A stretch of DNA of 10,161 bases from Pseudomonadota bacterium (lineage in GTDB: Bacteria; Pseudomonadota; Gammaproteobacteria; Burkholderiales; Burkholderiaceae_E): NCBI GenBank assembly GCA_023389175.1, contig JAEWEW010000136.1, forward strand, positions 1-10,161. Reading direction: 5' to 3'. This document shows positions 1 to 6,015 of the stretch, piece after piece (positions within the stretch are counted from its first letter, which is position 1; each line of letters starts with the position of its first letter). The position numbers were made by a program, and so were the translations under genes. The notes beneath the pieces are model-generated. The model worked only from the letters and a program-made list of their open reading frames with translations. It was not told the origin of the DNA and did not search any database.

Positions 1-19
1 GCATAGGAGTCTGATTCAT
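1..19 (-). CDS. tsf: Probable start of tsf, elongation factor Ts (partial)
   Basis: An ATG at 19-17 on the minus strand opens a frame reading M-N-Q-T-P-M before the window ends. A purine-rich stretch (GAAGAAG) lies just upstream as a plausible ribosome binding site. The identification rests on position: in proteobacteria tsf follows rpsB on the same strand after a spacer of this size. Elongation factor Ts recycles EF-Tu from its GDP to its GTP form. Only six codons are visible and no EF-Ts motif can be seen. A second ATG at 4-2 in the same frame could be the true start, although it has no good Shine-Dalgarno sequence. Confidence 0.42.
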
Positions 20-113
20 CGTCGCTTCTTCGCCCCAGGACGCATCACCGGTTCGATCGGCATGCATCAAACACCACGTCCCTGTTGACACAGGCGACCA
101 TAGGAGGGGGGTA

Positions 114-126
114 GGGCCGAAGGCCC
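114..126 (-). other. Small hairpin in the rpsB-tsf spacer
   Basis: The 13 bases are a perfect 5-bp stem (GGGCC/GGCCC) around a 3-base loop, lying 15 bases beyond the rpsB stop codon. C-runs flank it on the minus strand, and no T-run follows, so it is not a standard Rho-independent terminator. It may act as a weak attenuator or as a 3' RNA-stabilising stem that sets the tsf to rpsB ratio. That role is inference. Confidence 0.3.
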
Positions 127-140
127 ATGGGGGGTTGGTT

Positions 141-887
141 TCACTCCTCGGACTCGACCTCGACGAATTCGTCCTCGTCGGCGCCTTTCACGATGTCCTG
201 CATCGCGGCGTTGCGGCCTTCCAGGACCGCATCGGCCATGCCGCGCGCGTACAGGCGAACCGCGCGGCCCGAGTCGTCGTTGCCGGGGATGACGTAGTCG
301 ATGCCCTCGGGCGAGTGGTTGGTGTCCACCACGCCGACGATCGGCACGCCGAGCTTGCGGGCTTCCGTGACCGCGATCTTGTGGTAGCCGACGTCGATCA
401 CGAACAGCGCGTCAGGCAGTCCGGCGAGATCCTTGATGCCGCCGAGGCTGCGGGTGAGCTTCTCCAGCTCCCGGGTGAACATCAGCCCTTCCTTCTTGGT
501 CATCCGCTCGAGCGCGCCCTCGTCGCGGGCCTGCTCCATCTCCTTCAGGCGCTTGATGGAGCCCTTCACCGTCTTGAAGTTGGTCATCATGCCGCCGAGC
601 CAGCGCTCGTCGACATACGGCATGCCGGCGCGGGCGGCTTCCTCGGCGACGATCTCCCGCGCCTGGCGCTTGGTGCCGACGAAGAGGATGGTCCCGCGGT
701 TGGAGGCGAGCTGGCGCACGTAGCGAGCGGCCGACTCGAATGCGACCAGCGTCTTCTCGAGGTTGACGATGTGGATCTTGTTGCGATGGCCGAAGATGTA
801 GGGGGCCATGCGCGGGTTCCAGAAGCGGGTCTGGTGGCCGAAGTGGACACCGGCCTCCAGCATCTGGCGGATCGTGACGGACGACAT
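141..887 (-). CDS. rpsB: 30S ribosomal protein S2
   Basis: This is small-subunit ribosomal protein S2, 248 residues, which binds 16S rRNA late in assembly on the solvent side near S1. The whole chain matches the family: MLEAGVHFGHQT near the N-terminus, FIFGHRNKIHI-like text (here YIFGHRNKIHIVNLEKT), GTILFVGTKRQ, ERWLGGMMTNFKT, LGGIKDLAGLPDALFVID and GVVDTNHSP. The RFWNP variant and the acidic tail ending EFVEVESEE resemble betaproteobacterial S2. The start at 887 is supported by GGAG eight bases upstream (896-899). The downstream neighbour is a probable tsf and the divergent neighbour is map. In E. coli, S2 represses its own rpsB-tsf mRNA through the leader. The long structured leader here would allow that, but this is not shown. 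Confidence 0.98.
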   Translation of the reverse strand: MSSVTIRQMLEAGVHFGHQTRFWNPRMAPYIFGHRNKIHIVNLEKTLVAFESAARYVRQLASNRGTILFVGTKRQAREIVAEEAARAGMPYVDERWLGGMMTNFKTVKGSIKRLKEMEQARDEGALERMTKKEGLMFTRELEKLTRSLGGIKDLAGLPDALFVIDVGYHKIAVTEARKLGVPIVGVVDTNHSPEGIDYVIPGNDDSGRAVRLYARGMADAVLEGRNAAMQDIVKGADEDEFVEVESEE

Positions 888-1095
888 GAGCGTTGCTCCA
901 GGGAGGGTTGTCAGATACCCGGAAGGACGCCGGATCGACCCGCTTCTGCATCTCGCGCTCCTGCTTCCTGCATCGCGCGCTGCATTGCGGGCACCCCAAT
1001 CCTGGCGACGGGCAGACGGGCTGCCGGTGGCTTACCGGCGCCGTCCGCCCCGGGTTCCGGGCGGATTCGCCCGCGCCTCTATCGCGCGGACTAAC
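888..1095 (-). promoter_or_regulatory. Putative structured 5' leader of rpsB
   Basis: About 200 bases lie between the rpsB start and the only AT-rich patch upstream, so the rpsB mRNA probably has a long leader. Several GC stems are visible: 1011-1015 with 1021-1025; 1023-1028 with 1034-1039 (GCCGGT/ACCGGC, loop of 5), enclosed by 1015-1019 with 1041-1045; 1045-1050 with 1059-1064; and 1058-1063 with 1068-1073. The last two share bases and exclude each other. S2 autoregulation through the rpsB leader is established in E. coli. I cannot match this leader to that structure by eye. The plus strand of this stretch holds no gene. Confidence 0.4.
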
Positions 1096-1112
1096 CTATA
1101 ATAGTAACAAAT
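1091..1112 (+). promoter_or_regulatory. AT-rich promoter patch with a perfect -10 for map
   Basis: The consensus -10 hexamer TATAAT lies at 1097-1102 inside the only AT-rich run between rpsB and map. It would start a map transcript with a leader of about 125 bases. No good -35 element lies 16-18 bases upstream (the sequence there is GC-rich), so an activator or loose -35 recognition would be needed. The same patch read on the minus strand contains TATTAT (1103-1098), one mismatch from consensus, and may serve rpsB. That would make overlapping divergent promoters. Confidence 0.45.
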
Positions 1113-1233
1113 CCGGGGCCGCCTCCGGCGCCGGCAGTTGCCCTGCCCGCCCGTTCGTGACCTCGTCCTCGCCGTCCGGACAACCGCCGTCCGGCGATCC
1201 ATGTCGCTGCGGCCCTCGTTCCAGACGTCCCAC

Positions 1234-2043
1234 ATGAGCATCGTTCCCAAGACTTCCGACGAAATCGATCAGATGCGGATCGCCTGCCGGCTTGCCGGCG
1301 AGGTGCTCGACTTCATCACCCCGCATGTCAAGGCCGGCGTCACCACGGACACGCTGGATTCGCTCTGCCACGACTACATCGTCAACCACCAGGGGGCGGT
1401 CCCGGCACCTCTCAACTACGCGCCTCCGGGGTACAAGCCGTTTCCCAAGTCCATCTGTACCTCCATCAACCACCAGGTCTGCCACGGCATCCCGGGTGAC
1501 CGGGTGCTGCGCAACGGCGACATCCTCAACATCGACATCACGGTGATCAAGGACGGCTGGCACGGGGACAGCAGCCGCATGTTCATCGTGGGCCAGCCGT
1601 CGGTGGCGGCACGACGGCTGTGCGACGTCGCCTACGAATGCATGTGGCTCGGCATCGAACAGGTCCGTCCGGGCGCGACCCTCGGGGACATCGGCCATGC
1701 CATCCAGCGCCACGCGGAGGGCAACGGGTTCTCGGTGGTGCGCGAGTTCTGCGGCCACGGCATCGGCCGTCGCTTCCACGAGGATCCTCAGGTGCTGCAC
1801 TACGGCCGCGCAGGCACCGGGGAGCGGCTGGTCGAGGGCATGACCTTCACGGTGGAGCCGATGATCAATGCGGGGCGGCGGGACATCCGGGAGCTGGCGG
1901 ACGGCTGGACGATCGTCACGAAGGATCACTCGCTGTCGGCACAGTGGGAGCACACCGTGGTCGTGACCGCCTCCGGCTATGACGTGCTCACGCTCTCGGC
2001 GGGTGCGCCCGCCAAGCCGGCGCTGCCAGCGGCAGCCGCCTGA
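1234..2043 (+). CDS. map: Type I methionine aminopeptidase
   Basis: This cytosolic metalloenzyme removes the initiator Met from new proteins when the second residue is small. It has 269 residues, close to the E. coli length. The five metal ligands are all present: D101 and D112 (NIDITVIKDGWHGDSS), H175 (CGHGIGR), E208 (TFTVEP) and E239 (QWEHT). The substrate-binding His is H84 in VCHGIPGD. The ATG at 1234 was chosen because MSIVPKTSDEIDQM aligns with the start of E. coli Map. In-frame ATGs at 1138 and 1201 would add tails not seen in the family. No strong Shine-Dalgarno precedes 1234. glnD follows after 51 bases, as in E. coli, and the two are probably cotranscribed. Confidence 0.97.
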   Translation: MSIVPKTSDEIDQMRIACRLAGEVLDFITPHVKAGVTTDTLDSLCHDYIVNHQGAVPAPLNYAPPGYKPFPKSICTSINHQVCHGIPGDRVLRNGDILNIDITVIKDGWHGDSSRMFIVGQPSVAARRLCDVAYECMWLGIEQVRPGATLGDIGHAIQRHAEGNGFSVVREFCGHGIGRRFHEDPQVLHYGRAGTGERLVEGMTFTVEPMINAGRRDIRELADGWTIVTKDHSLSAQWEHTVVVTASGYDVLTLSAGAPAKPALPAAAA

Positions 2044-2080
2044 CGGTCGCGGTCTGCCCGGGTCGCGAGCCTGACCTGCA

Positions 2081-2086
2081 GGAGGG
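2081..2086 (+). promoter_or_regulatory. Ribosome binding site deciding the glnD GTG start
   Basis: GGAGGG lies eight bases before the GTG at 2095-2097, an ideal Shine-Dalgarno sequence and spacing. It fixes a GTG start for glnD in the map-glnD spacer. Confidence 0.8.
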
Positions 2087-2094
2087 CCGGCGCG

Positions 2095-4716
2095 GTGGCT
2101 GAGCTTCCCGCGGGCGCCGCCGAGGTGGCGCAGTCGGCAACCGGCCCGGCGCCGGACCCGGCCGCCGCCACCCAGTCCCTGCGCACTGCCCTGCGGCAGC
2201 TGCGTGCAGAGCGCATCGACCGCTTCCGCCAGGACGGCCATGTCGACCGGCTGCTGCGGGGCCTGTCGCGCGACACCGACCGGGTGCTGCGCCGGCTCTG
2301 GCGCGAAAGCGGCCTGCCGTCCGGGGCCGCGCTCTTCGCGGTCGGCGGTTACGGCCGCGGCGGGCTTCAGCCGCACTCCGACGTGGACATCCTGCTGCTG
2401 CTCGCCGAGGCACCCGACGAGGCGCGGGCAAGGCTGGTCGAGCGCTTCATCGGCAACTGCTGGGACGTGGGCCTCGCGATCGGCCACAGCGTGCGCACGC
2501 CCGCGCAGTGCGCCGAGGAGGCGCGTGCGGACCTCACCGTGATGACCAGCCTGCTCGAGCGGCGTCAGCTCGCCGGGAGCCGCCGGCTGGCCCGTGCGCT
2601 TGACGAGGCATTGGAAGGCCTGCTGGATCCGGCCACGTTCCTGCGCGACAAGATGCTGGAGACCCGGCAGCGCCACCAGAAGTACGAGGACACGCCCTAC
2701 AGCCTGGAGCCGAACTGCAAGGAGAGCCCCGGCGCGCTGCGCGACCTGCAGGTGATCGCCTGGGTCGCGCGCGCCGCGGGCCTGGGCCAGGGTTGGGATG
2801 CCCTGGTGCGCGCCGGCGTGATCGAGCCGCTGGAGGCGCGCCAGTTGCAGCGCCACGAGCGGCTGCTGCAGCGCATCCGCGCCTGGCTGCACATCCTCGC
2901 CAACCGGCGCGAGGACCGGCTGGTGTTCGACCTGCAGCCCGCGGTCGCGCAGGCGATGGGCTTCCAGGCGGGCGGATCGCGCGCGCTGTCCGAGAGCCTG
3001 ATGCAGCGCTACTACCTCGCGGCCAAGGCCATCACGCAGCTCTCCACCATCCTGCTGCAGAGCCTCGAGCGTCGCCTGCTCGGCCGGCCGGACGACGAGG
3101 CGGTGCCGCTCGACGACGACTTCGCGCGCGTGGGCGACCTGCTCGCCCTGCGCGCACCGGACGGCTTCGAGCGCGACCCGCGCCTGCAGCTGCGCGCCTT
3201 CAGGATGCTGCAGCAGCAGCCGGGCCTGGTCGGCATGACCGTGCCGACGCTTCGGGCGCTCTGGCACGCGCGCTTTCGGATCGACGCGCGTTTTCGCGCG
3301 GACCCGCAGAACCGGGCCACCTTCCTCGCCATCCTGCAGGCCTCGCGCGGCGTGACCCACGAGCTGCGCCGGATGAACCAATGGTCCGTGCTCGGCCGCT
3401 ACCTGCCCGCCTTCCGGCGCATCGTGGGCAGGATGCAGCACGACCTCTTCCACGTCTACACGGTGGACCAGCACATCCTGATGGTGGTGCGCAACCTGCG
3501 CCGCTTCATGCAGGCCGAGCATGCGCACGAGTATCCGCTCTGCAGCCAGCTGATCGCCGATTTCGAGCGGCCGTGGCTGCTGATCGTCGCCGCCCTCTTC
3601 CACGACATCGCCAAGGGACGCGGCGGGGACCACTCCGTGCTCGGCGAGCGCGACGCGGACCGCTTCTGCCGCCAGCACGGCATCGGCGGCGAGGACCGCG
3701 CGCTGGTCCGATTCCTGGTGCGCGAGCATCTGTCCATGTCGGTGACTGCCCAGAAGAAGGACCTGGGCGACCCGGCGGTGATCGCGGACTTCGCCGAGCG
3801 CGTCGGCAGCGAGCGGCACCTGGTCGCGCTCTACCTGCTCACCGTCGCGGACATCCGCGGCACCAGCGCCAAGGTGTGGAACGCGTGGAAGGGCAAGCTG
3901 CTGGAGGATCTCTACCGGGCGACGCTCGCGCAGCTGGCGGGGGACGGCATCAAGCCGGCGGTGCAGATGGACGACCGGCGCCGCGAGGCCGCGCGGCTGC
4001 TGCTCCTGCACGGCATCGACGGCGACCGCTATGCGGCCTTCTGGGAGTCGCTCGACATCGGCTACTTCCTGCGCCACGAGCCCCAGGACATCGCCTGGCA
4101 CACCCGGGTGCTGCACCGGCTGGGCGCGCCGGCGCAGCCCGTGGTGCGCACCCGCATCGATCCGCTTGCCGAGGGCTTCGAGGTACTGGTCTACACGCGC
4201 GACCAGCCGGGCCTCTTCGCCCGCATCTGCGGCTACTTCGATCGCAAGCACCTCTCCGTGCTGGAGGCGCGGGTGCACACCACCCGCACCGGCTACGCGC
4301 TCGACAGCTTCATCGTGGCCGACCCGGACCTGCACCTGCCGTACCGCGACATGCTCGCGCTGGTGGAGTCCGAGCTAGCGGAGCTGCTGCAGCGGGACTT
4401 CGACCTGTCCGCGCTGAAGCCGGCGGTGCCGGCGCGCCTGTCGCGTCGTTCGCGGGCGTTCCCGCTGCCGCCGAAGGTGGACCTGCGGGCCGACGAGTCC
4501 GGACGACGCTACCTGCTCTCGGTCACGACCACCGACCGCACCGGCCTGCTCTACGACATCGCCCGCGTGCTGGCCCAGAACGGCATCGAGCTCTACGGTG
4601 CGCGGGTCGCGACGCTGGGCGAACGGGCCGAGGACGTGTTCACCATGGACGGCGAGCGGCTCGGCACGGAGAAGGAGCGTCTGCGGCTGGAACGCGAGCT
4701 GCTCGGCGTGCTGTAG
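2095..4716 (+). CDS. glnD: Bifunctional PII uridylyltransferase / uridylyl-removing enzyme
   Basis: GlnD is the glutamine sensor of nitrogen regulation. It adds UMP to PII proteins (GlnB/GlnK) when glutamine is low and removes it when glutamine is high, and so controls glutamine synthetase and NtrBC. It has 873 residues, full length for the family. The domains in order are: the nucleotidyltransferase domain with GGYGRG at 84-89 and the metal-binding SDVD at 95-98; a helical region containing EDTPYSLEPNCKES and RDLQVIAW; an HD phosphohydrolase domain with HVYTVDQH from residue 453 and HDIAKGRGGDH from H503-D504; and two ACT glutamine-sensing domains at about 695-770 and 805-873. All catalytic motifs look intact. 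The start is GTG. It shares an operon with map and converges on the phosphorylase gene. Confidence 0.98.
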   Translation: MAELPAGAAEVAQSATGPAPDPAAATQSLRTALRQLRAERIDRFRQDGHVDRLLRGLSRDTDRVLRRLWRESGLPSGAALFAVGGYGRGGLQPHSDVDILLLLAEAPDEARARLVERFIGNCWDVGLAIGHSVRTPAQCAEEARADLTVMTSLLERRQLAGSRRLARALDEALEGLLDPATFLRDKMLETRQRHQKYEDTPYSLEPNCKESPGALRDLQVIAWVARAAGLGQGWDALVRAGVIEPLEARQLQRHERLLQRIRAWLHILANRREDRLVFDLQPAVAQAMGFQAGGSRALSESLMQRYYLAAKAITQLSTILLQSLERRLLGRPDDEAVPLDDDFARVGDLLALRAPDGFERDPRLQLRAFRMLQQQPGLVGMTVPTLRALWHARFRIDARFRADPQNRATFLAILQASRGVTHELRRMNQWSVLGRYLPAFRRIVGRMQHDLFHVYTVDQHILMVVRNLRRFMQAEHAHEYPLCSQLIADFERPWLLIVAALFHDIAKGRGGDHSVLGERDADRFCRQHGIGGEDRALVRFLVREHLSMSVTAQKKDLGDPAVIADFAERVGSERHLVALYLLTVADIRGTSAKVWNAWKGKLLEDLYRATLAQLAGDGIKPAVQMDDRRREAARLLLLHGIDGDRYAAFWESLDIGYFLRHEPQDIAWHTRVLHRLGAPAQPVVRTRIDPLAEGFEVLVYTRDQPGLFARICGYFDRKHLSVLEARVHTTRTGYALDSFIVADPDLHLPYRDMLALVESELAELLQRDFDLSALKPAVPARLSRRSRAFPLPPKVDLRADESGRRYLLSVTTTDRTGLLYDIARVLAQNGIELYGARVATLGERAEDVFTMDGERLGTEKERLRLERELLGVL

Positions 4717-5016
4717 CTCCGCATTGGTGCGCGGGCGGGGGCGGCGGGTGCGCGGCGGGGCTTCGACGGGAGCGCCGGCGCTGCGCCCAGGCCGCCGCGA
4801 TGCGTACGATCACGGCGCGCTGAGGAGCGCCTTGTTGAGGTGCCTTGCCGGCGCAGGGCAGGTGTCTGAAGGGGCCCTGCTGGTCGCATCGATGTGCGCG
4901 ATTGATGGTGGTCGCGGATCGACAAGCGAACAGCTGGTGATGCAACGCTCGCGTCTTGCTCGATCTAGCGAGAGGCATCGGCACGACGCGCGCGCTCGTC
5001 GCATGACCGGATCCAA
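4717..5016. other. Convergent intergenic stretch without a recognisable gene
   Basis: No frame on either strand gives a protein family I recognise, and the short open frames are Arg/Ala-rich as expected by chance in GC-rich DNA. No tRNA T-loop or cloverleaf was seen. The stretch around 4880-4985 is visibly less GC-rich than the genes beside it. The only structure seen is a perfect 12-bp palindrome at 4771-4782, weak hairpins at 4817-4830 and 4843-4862, and 5-bp arms at 4984-4988 with 4997-5001. From 5017 onward the long palindrome begins. Confidence 0.6.
4817..4837 (+). terminator. Weak terminator candidate downstream of glnD
   Basis: GCGCT (4817-4821) pairs with AGCGC (4826-4830) around a GAGG loop, and the bases that follow, CTTGTTG, are only partly T-rich. 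It lies about 100 bases past the glnD stop. The stem is short and the tail is poor, so this is a guess for map-glnD transcript termination. Rho-dependent ending is equally possible. Confidence 0.2.
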
Positions 5017-5235
5017 GGCGGCGAGGACGTACCGGCGCGGGGGCGCCTCGGGGGCGCCGAGTCGGGCGTTCTGATGGCGGGTATCGGCGAGCGCAGCGAG
5101 ACGATAGCGCGCTCCGGAGCGGCCGTTCAGGCCGCGACTAGCGCGCGGCCCGCCAGCAGGGCGTCCGGCTCGGGAACCGGCGCGTCAGCGCCGGCGCCCC
5201 CGTTGAAGCCCCCGCGCCGGTACGTCCTCGCCGCC
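5017..5235. repeat. Long imperfect palindrome with a perfect 28-bp outer inverted repeat
   Basis: Positions 5017-5044 are the exact reverse complement of 5208-5235 (28 of 28). Pairing continues inward: 5050-5056 with 5195-5201 (7 of 7); 5057-5081 with 5149-5173 (20 Watson-Crick, 4 G-T, 1 A-G); 5107-5113 with 5140-5146 (7 of 7); and 5119-5124 with 5130-5135 (6 of 6) around loop GTTCA. Side insertions form small hairpins of their own: 5082-5106 on the left (TATCG/CGATA) and 5174-5194 on the right (7-bp stem 5177-5183 with 5188-5194). The right arm holds the last codons and stop of the phosphorylase gene, and the left arm is intergenic. It could be a diverged inverted duplication of that 3' end, a fold-back or MITE-like element, or a structured RNA. 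No target-site duplication is visible at its edges. Confidence 0.9.
5177..5194 (-). terminator. Hairpin enclosing the phosphorylase stop codon
   Basis: A perfect 7-bp stem (CCGGCGC/GCGCCGG) closes a 4-base loop, and the TGA stop codon at 5187-5185 falls in the loop and stem edge. The bases after it on the minus strand (GGTTCCCG) are not T-rich, so intrinsic termination is doubtful. It is better seen as part of the 21-base side insertion in the right arm of the long palindrome, which may protect the 3' end of the operon mRNA. Confidence 0.3.
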
Positions 5236-5994
5236 GCCCGCGAACACGGGACCGGCGTCATCCCGAGCGGCCGCGGCGAGGATGGCGAGGACGCGCTTCA
5301 TCGCCTCCTCCAGCACCACCCCGATCGTCTCGAGCGGCACCGCCGCCACCGCGTCGCCCTTGCCGGCCGCCCAGTTGGCGACCACGGTGAGCGCGGCATA
5401 GGGCACCTCCAGCTCCCGGGCGAGCACCGCCTCGGGCATTCCGGTCATCCCGACCATGTCGCAGCCGTCGCGCTCGGCGCGGCGGATCTCGGCGGCGGTC
5501 TCGAGGCGTGGCCCGGGGGTGCAGCCGTAGCAGCCGCCGTCGACCACGGCGGTGCCGGCAGTCGCGGCCGCTGCGATCAGGCGCTGGCGAACGCCCGCGT
5601 CATACGGCTGGGTGAAGTCGATGTGCACCACCGGCTGGTCCGGCCCGGAATAGTAGGTGCCGGCGCGGCCGGTGGTGTAGTCGATGAGCTGGTCCGGCAC
5701 GGCCAGTGTGCCGGGCGGGAGGTCGGCGCGGATGCCGCCGACGCTCGCCACCGCGATGATGGCGGAGACGCCGGCCTGCTTGAGCGACGCGATGTTGGCC
5801 CGGTAGTTGATGTCCTGTGGCGCGATGGTGTGGCCGTAGCCGTGCCGCGCCATGAAGACCACCGGCGCGCCGCCGAGCTCGCCGAAGCTGAGCGCGCTGG
5901 AGGGCTGGCCCCAGCGGGTGCGCATGATCTCCCGGCGGACGTTCTCGAGGCCGACCAGCTTCGCGAGGCCGCTGCCGCCGATGATGCCGATCAT
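5185..5994 (-). CDS. S-methyl-5'-thioinosine phosphorylase (MTAP/PNP family)
   Basis: This cytosolic enzyme of the trimeric purine nucleoside phosphorylase family would split methylthioinosine with phosphate into hypoxanthine and methylthioribose-1-phosphate, salvaging by-products of polyamine and acyl-homoserine-lactone synthesis. Visible motifs are the phosphate-binding GGSG at 6-9, RHG at 50-52, INYRANI at 62-68, GPRLETAAE at 161-169 and MTGMPEA at 183-189. In VVANWAAG, N207 sits where MTA phosphorylases have a base-binding Asp. Asn at this place is the 6-oxopurine signature of PNP, so thioinosine is favoured over thioadenosine. The body ends near residue 243, about the family's usual length. 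A Gly/Arg-rich tail to 269 is extra and lies in the long palindrome. It starts 21 bases after galU with a weak ribosome binding site. Plain MTA phosphorylase is the alternative. Confidence 0.88.
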   Translation of the reverse strand: MIGIIGGSGLAKLVGLENVRREIMRTRWGQPSSALSFGELGGAPVVFMARHGYGHTIAPQDINYRANIASLKQAGVSAIIAVASVGGIRADLPPGTLAVPDQLIDYTTGRAGTYYSGPDQPVVHIDFTQPYDAGVRQRLIAAAATAGTAVVDGGCYGCTPGPRLETAAEIRRAERDGCDMVGMTGMPEAVLARELEVPYAALTVVANWAAGKGDAVAAVPLETIGVVLEEAMKRVLAILAAAARDDAGPVFAGGGEDVPARGLQRGRRR

Positions 5995-6015
5995 GAGCCG
6001 GAGCCCGCGAGGCCT

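Noticed and set aside
1138..1233. Longer map starting at ATG 1138 or 1201
   Set aside because: The added residues have no counterpart in the family, and the homologous N-terminus begins at 1234.
1096..4335. Open frame of more than 1,000 codons on the minus strand, antisense to map and glnD
   Set aside because: It is a mirror of two clearly conserved genes in GC-rich DNA where stop codons are rare. The product is His/Arg/Gln/Ala-rich with no family resemblance.
4598..5074. Possible small protein downstream of glnD
   Set aside because: Most of the frame overlaps glnD or is Arg/Ser/Ala-rich without motifs, ribosome binding site or coding character.
5017..5235. Palindrome as an integron attC site
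   Set aside because: It lacks the core-site sequences of the GTTRRRY type at its ends, is longer than usual attC sites, and no integrase or cassette array is nearby.
5017..5235. Palindrome as a fold-back amplification or assembly chimera
   Set aside because: A chimera would be perfect throughout. Here the arms differ by mismatches and arm-specific insertions, so it looks like a genuine, diverged structure.
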